64,000 bases of DNA. Source: an uncultured Christensenella sp. (GTDB lineage Bacteria; Bacillota; Clostridia; Christensenellales; Borkfalkiaceae). The stretch covers positions 196,531 through 260,530 of the forward strand of contig CAJTUK010000004.1 of NCBI GenBank assembly GCA_910579525.1, in the 5' to 3' direction. The translations under genes were made by a program, and so were the position numbers. Positions 57,281-64,000 of the stretch are shown here, in pieces (the stretch's first letter is position 1; the number at the start of each line of letters is the position of its first letter). Below the pieces are notes generated by a model. It was not told the DNA's origin, ran no database searches, and was given only the letters and a program-made list of their open reading frames with translations.

Positions 57281-60082
57281 TTACATAAAAGTCTCGGATG
57301 AAGCGGCTCTTTTGAAGGAAAAATCGTAATAATTTTCGGTTCCTTCGACGTCTTCGACGAGCATATAAACGGTCTCTCTGCTCTCGTCAACCATCTTCAT
57401 AAAAGTCTCGTCTGGCTTACCAAACATAATCTCAAACATCAGATTTTTAATGGAGCGGTTCTCTTTTTTTTCAACCTCTTTAAGAACCAGATACATCAAA
57501 TATTCGTGTGATGACATCTTACTTATTGCGTTCTCACACTCTTGTTTGAGCTGCGCGGCTATCTCTCTGGCGAGTTGTTTGCCCGCTTTGTCCTTATCGT
57601 CATAGCCGATGTAAGTTTCGGTGATGCGCGTCTTGTAGAACTTAATCATTTCAATGATTTTATCGCGCACGATGTTGTACGCACCACTCTTGGCTGTTGG
57701 CTTCTTTATAATATCCATTAAAGGAATTATATTCTTATTGGTTAGGCGAGCTTGACGATAGTTTGCGGACGAGATTATCTTCTGTAAATAATCCATAGGT
57801 GTCTCAAAATATCTGTACATCGTGTCGGGCGGCAGCGCATAGCCATTTTCAGTAGTAATCATCTTGAAGAACATTGGCTTTAACGTCTTACCGTCCTCTT
57901 CAATGTGGTACTTGCGTTTCAGTATATCAATCTCCTTGCCGCTGTCTATTGTAAACTCTTTCTTTGCTTTATCGATTTCAACTCCGGAGAGCACGTCGAG
58001 CTTGCAGATGTCCCAGTAAAGTTCTTGGTTCGCTTCGATACTCTTGCCGCTGTGCAAGCGTTCCCAGTACAAGCTATTGAGCTGTTGCGAGAGGTTGACT
58101 ATCTCTCCTATTTTGTTAACACTTGTTCTTACATCGAGGTCAGCTCTGTCTGATGAATTGTAGCGGCGCTTTGTTTTCTGTGCGCTGACGCAGTTTGTTG
58201 GGACGAGGTACACACCATAGTTTTTACGAGCGGTCTGTATGAGCAATTCGTTGTCCGTAAGTAACATGGTGTCGCTGTCCATATCGGCACCGGAGAGCCT
58301 TTGCAGAATGTTCTCGCCTATCGAGTTGATGTACACAATCTCGTTAGTCATATTGAAGTACTTGTCAATGTTTTCGCTGGCTACGTTCTGGGCAAGTAGA
58401 ATATTCCCCATCGTTACGTGAGGGCTTCGCGAGCCGAGCACGGTCTTGCCGTATTCAAATTTGTGGCTATGTATATTACCGATGCCAATCTCGCTGCTAC
58501 CGTCGAATTGCCCTATCGCTTGCCTCAACAATTCGAGACCGTTCCCGAGTAATGTGGAGTAGTTTCCATTGAGAAGGATGTGTCCTCGTTTGAGATTTCG
58601 GAAGAACCCCTTGACGATGTCGTCGCGGAACTCTTTGTAAATTTTTGTGCGACTGAACTTGTCGTTGATGCCCAATAATTTGAACACGATTTCATTCTTT
58701 GTTGTCAACGAACTCAGCTCCGCTTCTTCCTCCGCATTTTTGAACGCATAGCCGATATGATAACGCAGCACCGCGGGGTCTTGTCGTATGGCGCCCACAT
58801 AAGCCAGTGACGGCTTCAAAAGTTCTTCCACGTCTTTATACGAGAGTTGCAAAGTGTTCAGGAGCTGATAGTGACATTGAACCATTCTGCCATCAAAGAA
58901 GTGAGTTTCTTTCTCGTATTTAACGATACCGAAAGTGTGTTCAATGTTCGCCAGCCAGTCTTCGATAGAGCCAAACTTTAGATACTTTACGCTGCTCGGC
59001 GTGGTAATGAGTTTGACTTGAGAGATGTCTGTCGCAAGAGTGAAACCGTTGAGCTGTTCAACGCTCGTAATACCGTTGTCCGCAAACCATTGTTGGATAT
59101 TTGCATTGAACGCGCACGTCTTGAAGAAGCGGTTACGCAACAATACCATTCCTTTGCTTGCATAGTCTCCAAACATACTCACATCAAGCAGCGACTCGCC
59201 ATCCCAGATACAGTTTGTGACATCCACTTCCTTCTCGCTTGCCACAAGCCGTCCGTCCTTTTCTTCTACGGCGATAACCTTATCTTTGAAACAGCTCTCA
59301 AAGTCATCGACGATAAGAATGTTCTCGGGTTCAATTATCATTGTGTCGATAATGCTGCTCATAGGTAATGCTATGTAAGCCTCGTATGACGCAAGGTCGA
59401 TTGGTGCGTTGTCTCTTATGGTTAAACCACATCTATCCCAGCGCGCCATTCTCTTTGCAACCACCTCGTTAACGAACAAGCATTTCCCTACGCGGCTACT
59501 GCCCGCGCTTCTTTTATAGCGCACATATTTGATGCCGTCACAAACAAACCCGTTCTCGTACAACTCTTGTCTTAAGTCTGCCTTGTTCTTAATAACCGGT
59601 ATAGCACCCGTGAGCTGATAGCACCCGTTGGCATATGTAAAGTACGTGGGTATCAATTCTTTCGGCGCCTCATTCAGTACTTCGACGTTGGTCTGAATGC
59701 CGACAATCAAACTGTCCTTAATGCAGACACCGTCGGTGAACACACAGTCTCGGAAATCGTAGCCGTCGCGCACATACACGTTTTTGCCGACTTTGTTAAA
59801 TTCTTTGTATGAGTATGAGAATTTAACGTTGATAATTGTCTGCGTGTACTTCCGCTTGTTGACGACGAAATAGAAGTCTCTGCGGCGAACTGCCTTCTCG
59901 TATTCTTCTTGGAGCTTAATCGTGTCAAGGCTCCAGTCAAGCGTGTTCTCGAATTTACGCAGCGAAATCGCGCCGTCTTTGTTCCTTATGTTATACCCGC
60001 TACCGTCTCCGTTGACCAGATTCATAGCGGCGTATATATCCTTAGATTCCAGTGATAAAATCCTTATTGACCTTGTCTTCAT
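57281..60082 (-). CDS. putative single-chain DPBB RNA polymerase (YonO/QDE-1-like)
   Basis: 933 residues. Near 600-604 the sequence is LSGADMDSDTMLL: D600, D602 and D604 match the metal-binding DxDGD loop of double-psi-beta-barrel RNA polymerases, with Ser for Gly. About 50 residues earlier LGSRSPHVTMGNILL resembles the R-N-P...GD motif, and about 55 later NKIGEIVNLSQQLNSLYW then LDVLSGVEIDKAKKEF follows the order seen in QDE-1/RdRP and YonO. GNYSTLLGN near 512 may be the first barrel. It is preceded by an in-gene copy of the 23-bp element. It starts immediately at the stop of the gene before it. By known relatives it would transcribe phage genes; not proven. Confidence 0.7.
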   Translation of the reverse strand: MKTRSIRILSLESKDIYAAMNLVNGDGSGYNIRNKDGAISLRKFENTLDWSLDTIKLQEEYEKAVRRRDFYFVVNKRKYTQTIINVKFSYSYKEFNKVGKNVYVRDGYDFRDCVFTDGVCIKDSLIVGIQTNVEVLNEAPKELIPTYFTYANGCYQLTGAIPVIKNKADLRQELYENGFVCDGIKYVRYKRSAGSSRVGKCLFVNEVVAKRMARWDRCGLTIRDNAPIDLASYEAYIALPMSSIIDTMIIEPENILIVDDFESCFKDKVIAVEEKDGRLVASEKEVDVTNCIWDGESLLDVSMFGDYASKGMVLLRNRFFKTCAFNANIQQWFADNGITSVEQLNGFTLATDISQVKLITTPSSVKYLKFGSIEDWLANIEHTFGIVKYEKETHFFDGRMVQCHYQLLNTLQLSYKDVEELLKPSLAYVGAIRQDPAVLRYHIGYAFKNAEEEAELSSLTTKNEIVFKLLGINDKFSRTKIYKEFRDDIVKGFFRNLKRGHILLNGNYSTLLGNGLELLRQAIGQFDGSSEIGIGNIHSHKFEYGKTVLGSRSPHVTMGNILLAQNVASENIDKYFNMTNEIVYINSIGENILQRLSGADMDSDTMLLTDNELLIQTARKNYGVYLVPTNCVSAQKTKRRYNSSDRADLDVRTSVNKIGEIVNLSQQLNSLYWERLHSGKSIEANQELYWDICKLDVLSGVEIDKAKKEFTIDSGKEIDILKRKYHIEEDGKTLKPMFFKMITTENGYALPPDTMYRYFETPMDYLQKIISSANYRQARLTNKNIIPLMDIIKKPTAKSGAYNIVRDKIIEMIKFYKTRITETYIGYDDKDKAGKQLAREIAAQLKQECENAISKMSSHEYLMYLVLKEVEKKENRSIKNLMFEIMFGKPDETFMKMVDESRETVYMLVEDVEGTENYYDFSFKRAASSETFM

Positions 60083-60271
60083 TTAGTCTCCGTTATAATC
60101 GTCTTGTTGTTCACGCACGAGGTCGTTATATTCCTCAATGCGCTCTTTCAATGATTCCTCGTATTCTCTACGCACAATGTTTTCCCCTCCGATGATGGGG
60201 TCGTAGTATTCACAACGTTTTCCGGCGTCAGGACATTTGTCCGCCCAGTAACAATTTTCGCAAGTCTTCAT
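60083..60271 (-). CDS. small Cys-rich protein coupled to the RNA-polymerase-like gene
   Basis: 62 residues starting MKTCENCYWADKCPDAGKRCEYYDP: four or five cysteines within 20 residues, a likely zinc knuckle, then a charged helix (REYEESLKERIEEYNDLVREQQDD). ATG overlaps the helicase stop (ATGA), and its own stop abuts the polymerase start. Locked between two nucleic-acid enzymes, it might be a polymerase accessory factor (inference). Confidence 0.6.
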   Translation of the reverse strand: MKTCENCYWADKCPDAGKRCEYYDPIIGGENIVRREYEESLKERIEEYNDLVREQQDDYNGD

Positions 60272-61596
60272 TTCTTGTTAGCCTCCTTGTTTTTAGTCTT
60301 CGCTGCTTTTTTCATTTGGTAGGCAGCGACACCAAGCCTATTTACATTCCTTATATTGAATTTAATTTCTTTAAGATCGTTTCCTTCCGCCAAGTTGTCG
60401 AGCCACGTTTGGAGTAAGTATCGCATCCTGCTGCTTGGAACGTATACCCAAATCTCGTCTCCGTTTCTGATACCAGACCTGAATATCCACTGTATCAGAA
60501 CTGACAGCGCATACATATCTTGGTTGACTTCTTTGATGCCGAGCCGAACTAAATAGTTCTTCATCCACGGCATCATGTAAACATTCAGGCAGTATGCTAA
60601 GTGGTGTTTGTCAACGTACTCGTTAGACGCGCGTCGGTTGAACGTAAGGAAATTGTTTGCGTACCCTTTTCCTTTTAGGTACTTTCTATATTTGTTGAGC
60701 GTAGTCCACATCTTGTCATTCACGCCCACACCCTTGTGTCTAAATATGTTGTATAAATTGTTTTGTAAAACAGCCAACTTCGGCTGCCCCGCCTCCCTCT
60801 CCGCTCTATCAAACCATCCAGACGAGAGAGAGAAATTATCGTATCCGATTTCGTTGAATCGCTCGGAAGTATTGATATGGATTTTGCTCCGTAAATCCTG
60901 AGCTCTGTTCATTTCGCTAAGCGGACAGAATTGGTAGGTACCGTTCTTCTTTGTGGTTCCTATAAGCTCGTACTCGATACCGTTCACTTCAAAGAAATAT
61001 TTTAAGAGCTGATACTCAAATAGGTAAGTAAGCACGTACACATCAGAGAAACATTTGAAGACGTCTATCGGCAGCGCCCAGAAGTAAAATGCCCCGTCAT
61101 AATTGACCATATCTCTCGACTTCGAGAGCCGCATCACTTCACTGAATGCTGCGCCGTTGTAGTCATCGTCTTCCCAGATGATATTATCCCCATCCTCTCT
61201 TGCAATATTGTTGCGCTTGAGGAAATCAATGTCGCCGCGGTCTATGTCTACGGGCTGGAACAAATCGATTACCTCGTCGAGCACCAGTATGTAACCTTGT
61301 TCTTTAATAAGGTCTTTAATCTCATCAGTATAACAAGAGAACAGCGCGTGGGTACTTACAATATTCTTGCCGGCGGCGAGTAGCTTTGGCAAGTCGCGGA
61401 TCTTCGAGAAGTGACTATCGTAAGTTTTCTCGGGGGTAACGAACCCTCTATCTGTACAAGCATTTTTAATACGGTCTACCTCGTTCAAATACGGTGTTAC
61501 AAAGATGTATTTGTGCTCCGTGTCGGAGTTCATCATATTGATACAGGATACCGTCTTGCCCGCGCCGCACAAAGCGTCGCAAACTTTAACTTTCAT
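60268..61596 (-). CDS. helicase-like P-loop ATPase
   Basis: 442 residues from ATG 61596, which has TTGGAGG upstream; a longer frame lacks one. MKVKVCDALCGAGKTVSCIN carries Walker A at 11-15; YILVLDEVIDLF near 105 is a DExx Walker B; a C-terminal QWIFRSGIRNGDEIWVYVPSSRMRYLLQTW resembles helicase motif VI with paired Arg. It is an SF2-type translocase. First gene of the whole minus-strand arm, followed by the Cys protein and RNA-polymerase-like gene with overlapping ends. Confidence 0.75.
   Translation of the reverse strand: MKVKVCDALCGAGKTVSCINMMNSDTEHKYIFVTPYLNEVDRIKNACTDRGFVTPEKTYDSHFSKIRDLPKLLAAGKNIVSTHALFSCYTDEIKDLIKEQGYILVLDEVIDLFQPVDIDRGDIDFLKRNNIAREDGDNIIWEDDDYNGAAFSEVMRLSKSRDMVNYDGAFYFWALPIDVFKCFSDVYVLTYLFEYQLLKYFFEVNGIEYELIGTTKKNGTYQFCPLSEMNRAQDLRSKIHINTSERFNEIGYDNFSLSSGWFDRAEREAGQPKLAVLQNNLYNIFRHKGVGVNDKMWTTLNKYRKYLKGKGYANNFLTFNRRASNEYVDKHHLAYCLNVYMMPWMKNYLVRLGIKEVNQDMYALSVLIQWIFRSGIRNGDEIWVYVPSSRMRYLLQTWLDNLAEGNDLKEIKFNIRNVNRLGVAAYQMKKAAKTKNKEANKK
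60736..60758 (-). repeat. 23-bp element, copy 5, inside the helicase-like gene
   Basis: On the minus strand ATTTATACA followed by ACATATTTAGACAC. It lies within codons of the helicase gene (about residue 280), pointing to the Cys protein and RNA-polymerase-like genes about 465 bp on. Conservation inside a coding region argues it is functional. Confidence 0.8.
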
Positions 61597-61614
61597 TCGT
61601 CCTCCAAAACCCCA

Positions 61615-61644
61615 ATTATAGGGGGTAAAAATCAAAAAATGCAA
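61615..61644 (-). promoter_or_regulatory. candidate promoter of the minus-strand arm
   Basis: On the minus strand TTGCAT (61644-61639), 18 nt, TATAAT (61620-61615), about 19 nt before the helicase ATG. The -35 lies in the 3' arm of the terminator hairpin. Weak -35, good -10. Confidence 0.55.
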
Positions 61645-61658
61645 CCCTGGGGGTTGCA
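61632..61658 (-). terminator. Rho-independent terminator just before the minus-strand arm
   Basis: On the minus strand TGCAACCC-CCA-GGGTTGCA, a perfect 8-bp stem, followed by TTTTTTGAT. It would stop transcripts entering from the right end of the prophage, or act as an attenuator of a longer leader. Confidence 0.85.
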
Positions 61659-61659
61659 A

Positions 61660-61900
61660 ATCGAAAAATTTATCTCCTATGGTAGGGGCGGATTTTGGCA
61701 CCTGTAAAAAGAAAGAGATAATAAAGGAGCAATTTTGCTACCATTTTTCCCTAATTGGCTGCTCGCTGTGACGCCATGTATGACGCTCGCAGTTAGCAGT
61801 GGGAACAAGGTGGCACTCACTCTTGTCGATTGCAGCCCGAGGGGCTATGGGTTTCAATCAGGCGAATATCTTTAATATCTCATTCACTTCAGATTACCCT
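61660..61900. other. non-coding region upstream of the minus-strand arm
   Basis: No gene is seen. It contains several short inverted repeats (AGCCC-GAG-GGGCT at about 61835-61847, and ACAAG...CTTGT further left). It lies between the terminator at 61632 and element copy 6, so a small structured RNA or a repressor binding region is possible, but nothing specific is recognised. Confidence 0.35.
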
Positions 61901-61902
61901 CT

Positions 61903-61925
61903 TATTATAAAACATATTTAGACAC
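61903..61925 (+). repeat. 23-bp element, copy 6
   Basis: Identical to copies 1 and 3. It points right, away from the minus-strand arm, toward an AT-rich stretch and iteron-like repeats with no gene for about 970 bp. It could start a non-coding transcript across the right end, or bind a repressor there. Confidence 0.88.
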
Positions 61926-62031
61926 AAGTCAAGCGTTTTTACGAAAAAAAATAAACTTTTTTCAAAAAATCTTTTCTTTTTTTATTATTTTTTTTCTTTT
62001 TATACTCTGAACTAAGAGAGCATACGTTGTA
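61926..62031. other. AT-rich tract
   Basis: Long runs of A and T (for example 61945-62005) without coding potential, directly before three 32-bp-spaced repeats. The combination resembles a DNA unwinding element next to iterons, or arm sites at a prophage end. Confidence 0.45.
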
Positions 62032-62109
62032 AGCTTACTGTTACTATAAGCTATATATAAGAGAGCTTACTGTTACTATATATTATATAAGAAGACCTCT
62101 GTTACTATA
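62032..62109 (+). repeat. three iteron-like direct repeats (CTGTTACTATA)
   Basis: The 11-mer CTGTTACTATA starts at 62038 and 62070; a third, CTGTTACTATA, starts at 62099. The first two share 17 bp (AGCTTACTGTTACTATA at 62032 and 62064). Spacings of 32 and 29 bp are close to three helical turns, so a protein could bind all on one face. Confidence 0.75.
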
Positions 62110-62110
62110 G

Positions 62111-62802
62111 TGGCTGCGGGCACTAAAATGAGTGCTGTTCGGAACCATGTAAAATATGCCTTATTTGATGAAATCAATAGGTCTTCGATAAAGTTGCCTA
62201 CTGTGCGGGAGAATTTATCAATTGTCTGTATGGATCGCAATAAAAAGCCGTGATTCCTGTTTCTAAATTCTCCCCCACCATTGGGAAGGTTTCCGAAACC
62301 GCCTACCGAACGGATGTGTTCGGTGTTCGGAGAAAGGAACGTGGGAGTGTGGAAGAGCGGACACATACTGTTCGCCGTTTTTCGGTTGCCGTTTGGCTGT
62401 AAAATACCCCCCACCATAGGCGCAATATTATCAACGCTAAAAAGATAACATTGACGGACGGACGAAAACGGGCAAGCCGTGCGCCCGTCCACGTTCGCGC
62501 CCTTTATCCGTTCGCCGTGCGCCCTTGCGCCCGTTCGCGTTTATCCGTTCGCCGTTGCCGTTCACGTTCGCCCACTACACCCACACCCGAAAAGCAAGCC
62601 GAAAAACCCACCCAAAACGGGGGCGAAAACCGCGCCCAAAGGGGGCAACCCCCACCGCCGAAAAATCGCGCAACTATAATACGCGCGTAACACGTACATA
62701 CGCGCATACGATACGCGTGCGCGCAGCTGACGCGGGGTATCGTGCGCATAATGCGCAGGAATACCCCAAAACGAAAAACTTTTGCGAATTTTGAAAAAAA
62801 CG
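62111..62802. other. right-flank intergenic region, composition shifts to C-rich
   Basis: No gene I trust. The left part has an inverted repeat (GCACT...AGTGC near 62119-62135). From about 62450 the sequence becomes GC-rich with imperfect CGTTCGCC-type repeats; TTTATCCGTTCGCCGT occurs at 62503 and 62540. The prophage-host border probably lies in the first half. Confidence 0.4.
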
Positions 62803-62830
62803 TTGACAAGGGCGAAAAATGTGCTATAAT
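62803..62830 (+). promoter_or_regulatory. sigma-A-type promoter
   Basis: TTGACA (62803-62808), 16-nt spacer, TATAAT (62825-62830), 66 nt before the ATG at 62897. Both boxes are consensus. Confidence 0.85.
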
Positions 62831-62896
62831 AAACACGCTAACACGCCCCCAAACGTTAGCGCAAAAAAATAGACGGGGCAAAGAGAGTTAAACACA

Positions 62897-63727
62897 ATGA
62901 CAACCCAAACAACCCAAACGAAAAAGGCAAAAGCAACCCCCACCGCCGAAAAGGTTTTCGCGGAATACGCGGACGCGCTCAAAGCCGTTGCAACCGCCGA
63001 AAAGGTTTACACGGAAAAGCCCACGAAAACGAACGGCAAAGCCCTTGCAACCGCAAAAAGACGGCTTGCAAAGATTGAAAACGCGATAGACGAAATCGGC
63101 ATTATAACCGCCGAAAACGTCCAAACAATCGGCGAACGTATTGCCATTCGCGCATTAAAAACTTGCTACCAAAAGGGCGGGCAACCGTTCATATATTCGC
63201 TTTATTGCGGTATTGTCGCGGACATAACCGAAAACAAAAAGACGGGCGCGCCGTTATCGGACGGCTACGACATAGCGCAAACGGCTTGCGCGTATCTGTG
63301 CGAATATATCGGCAAAGGGTTACACGACAAAACAGCGGACGGGCAAACGGACAAGGACGGCAACCCCGTTGACGTTTTGCGCGGTTGTTTTCGCGCCGTT
63401 AATCGCTACATTATGGGCGAACGGCAACGCGAATATAAGCGCGTTTATGTTGACGAAATCGACGAAAAAACGGGCGAAACGCTTTACTACGAAATACCCG
63501 AATTTTACGACATACCCACCGCAACGGACTATAAACGGGTTGCGGACTTAATCGGGCAATTAGACTTGCCCCAAAGACAAAAGCAAGTTTTGCGCTATCG
63601 CTTGCGCGGTTTGAGTGTGAACGCAACCGCCCAAAAAATGGGCATCACAAAGCAAGCCGTGCAAAATCTTATGCGCAAATTGCAAGCAAAAGCAAAGGCA
63701 ATAGGACTTGCGCCCGTGAACGCATAA
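62897..63727 (+). CDS. sigma-region-4-like DNA-binding protein
   Basis: 276 residues. The N-terminus is Lys/Ala/Thr-rich and helical. The C-terminal 55 residues, LDLPQRQKQVLRYRLRGLSVNATAQKMGITKQAVQNLMRKLQAKAKAIG, are a sigma-70 region 4/LuxR-like helix-turn-helix (LSVNATAQKMGITKQAV). No region 2 is clear, so it is not a normal sigma factor; similar proteins occur on mobile elements and as regulators. It has its own promoter and terminator, is unlike the phage genes in base use, and likely belongs to the flanking chromosome or another element. Confidence 0.7.
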   Translation: MTTQTTQTKKAKATPTAEKVFAEYADALKAVATAEKVYTEKPTKTNGKALATAKRRLAKIENAIDEIGIITAENVQTIGERIAIRALKTCYQKGGQPFIYSLYCGIVADITENKKTGAPLSDGYDIAQTACAYLCEYIGKGLHDKTADGQTDKDGNPVDVLRGCFRAVNRYIMGERQREYKRVYVDEIDEKTGETLYYEIPEFYDIPTATDYKRVADLIGQLDLPQRQKQVLRYRLRGLSVNATAQKMGITKQAVQNLMRKLQAKAKAIGLAPVNA

Positions 63728-63746
63728 CCGCCCACCCACAGCACAC

Positions 63747-63782
63747 AACCGCCCACCCATAACGGGGGGGCGGTTTTCTTTT
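63747..63782 (+). terminator. Rho-independent terminator
   Basis: AACCGCCC (63747-63754) pairs with GGGCGGTT (63768-63775), followed by TTCTTTT, 20 bp after the stop of the sigma-like gene. Confidence 0.85.
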
Positions 63783-63807
63783 GCGCGTTTACCCGTGCGC
63801 CCGTGAA

Positions 63808-64000
63808 CGCCCACCGCGCAAAGGGGTTGCCCCCCGTTACTCTTTTAGTGAACGGGCAACACACCCCACACCGCGCCCACCGCGCAAAGGGGTTGCCCCC
63901 CGTTACTCTTTTAGTGAACGGGCAACACACCCCACACCGCGCCCACCGCGCAAAGGGGTTGCCCCCCGTTACTCTTTTAGTGAACGGGCAACACACCCCA
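63808..64000. repeat. 66-bp tandem repeat, 2.9 copies, running off the window
   Basis: Units start at 63808, 63874 and 63940 and are identical as far as seen. Each has a long inverted repeat (GTTGCCC with GGGCAAC and inner CCGTT/AACGG). The length is a multiple of three, so an open minus frame is produced by the repeat itself. Confidence 0.95.

Noticed and set aside
62076..62492. Minus-strand open frame of 138 codons in the right flank
   Set aside because: No ribosome site, no recognisable domain, and it runs over the iteron repeats; treated as non-coding, though a decayed gene cannot be excluded.
63595..63996. Minus-strand open frame of 133 codons across the 66-bp repeats
   Set aside because: The frame is open only because the repeat length is a multiple of three; it lacks a ribosome site and overlaps a terminator and another gene.
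63808..64000. 66-bp repeats as an integron attC array
   Set aside because: The stem ends do not fit the RYYYAAC/GTTRRRY core arrangement, and no gene cassettes lie between units.
63808..64000. 66-bp repeats as a CRISPR array
   Set aside because: The repeats are contiguous with no variable spacers, and no cas genes are near; the Cas4-like nuclease at 7741 belongs to the phage recombination set.

Overview
The window shows a bacterial chromosome segment carrying a tailed-phage prophage of roughly 60 kb. At the left edge, on the minus strand, is the host acetate-fermentation pair pta-ackA. It has strong AAGGAG-type ribosome binding sites and a TTGACA/TATAAT-type promoter, as in Firmicutes/Clostridia. 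The phage brings an oxygen-sensitive class III ribonucleotide reductase (NrdD plus NrdG), so the host is almost certainly an anaerobe. I assign it to an uncultured anaerobic Clostridia-like Firmicute; this is an inference and no species is recognised.

The prophage has two opposed arms. The plus-strand arm (about 2.5-21.6 kb) holds small accessory genes, a cluster that looks like tRNA/ADP-ribose repair (P-loop kinase, Thg1-like polymerase, NADAR glycohydrolase), recombination genes (ERF annealase, SSB-like protein, Cas4/RecB-type nuclease), a CHC2-Toprim-DnaB primase-helicase, a DNA polymerase III alpha-type replicase, two PAPS-reductase-like ATP pyrophosphatases, nucleotide metabolism (ThyX-like protein, dNMP kinase, deoxynucleotidase, NrdD, NrdG, dUTPase) and a type 2 peptidyl-tRNA hydrolase. 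It ends at a terminator. It is followed by a lipoprotein gene with its own promoter and terminator, a probable lysogenic-conversion gene.

The minus-strand arm is read from about 61.6 kb back to 22.3 kb. It starts with a helicase-like ATPase, a Cys-rich protein and a 933-residue protein that I read as a single-chain double-psi-beta-barrel RNA polymerase (YonO/QDE-1-like). Metallophosphoesterase, HU and tyrosine integrase genes follow, then packaging, portal, protease/scaffold and capsid genes, connectors, tail tube, chaperone, tape measure, Dit, Tal-like and baseplate genes. Next comes a complete diversity-generating retroelement (DGR: target, accessory gene, Avd, template repeat, reverse transcriptase). 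The arm ends with a holin and a membrane HExxH protein. The virion is predicted to be a siphovirus.

Two systems stand out. First, six copies of a 23-bp element with an invariant 14-bp core (ACATATTTAGACAC) lie before gene clusters of both arms. They are candidate promoters for the phage RNA polymerase, or alternatively operators of an unidentified repressor. Second, the DGR template and variable repeats are 125 bp, ungapped, and differ at 27 positions, every one an adenine in the template. Smaller surprises are a pentanucleotide repeat that looks phase-variable in one ATP-pyrophosphatase gene, a perfect hairpin masking the ribosome binding site of its paralogue, and an apparent ATT start on the primase.

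From about 62 kb the sequence becomes C-rich and host-like or belongs to another element. It holds iteron-like repeats, a sigma-region-4-like gene with its own promoter and terminator, and a 66-bp tandem repeat running off the window. Exact attachment sites could not be identified, and neither a CI-like repressor nor a classical endolysin was recognised.
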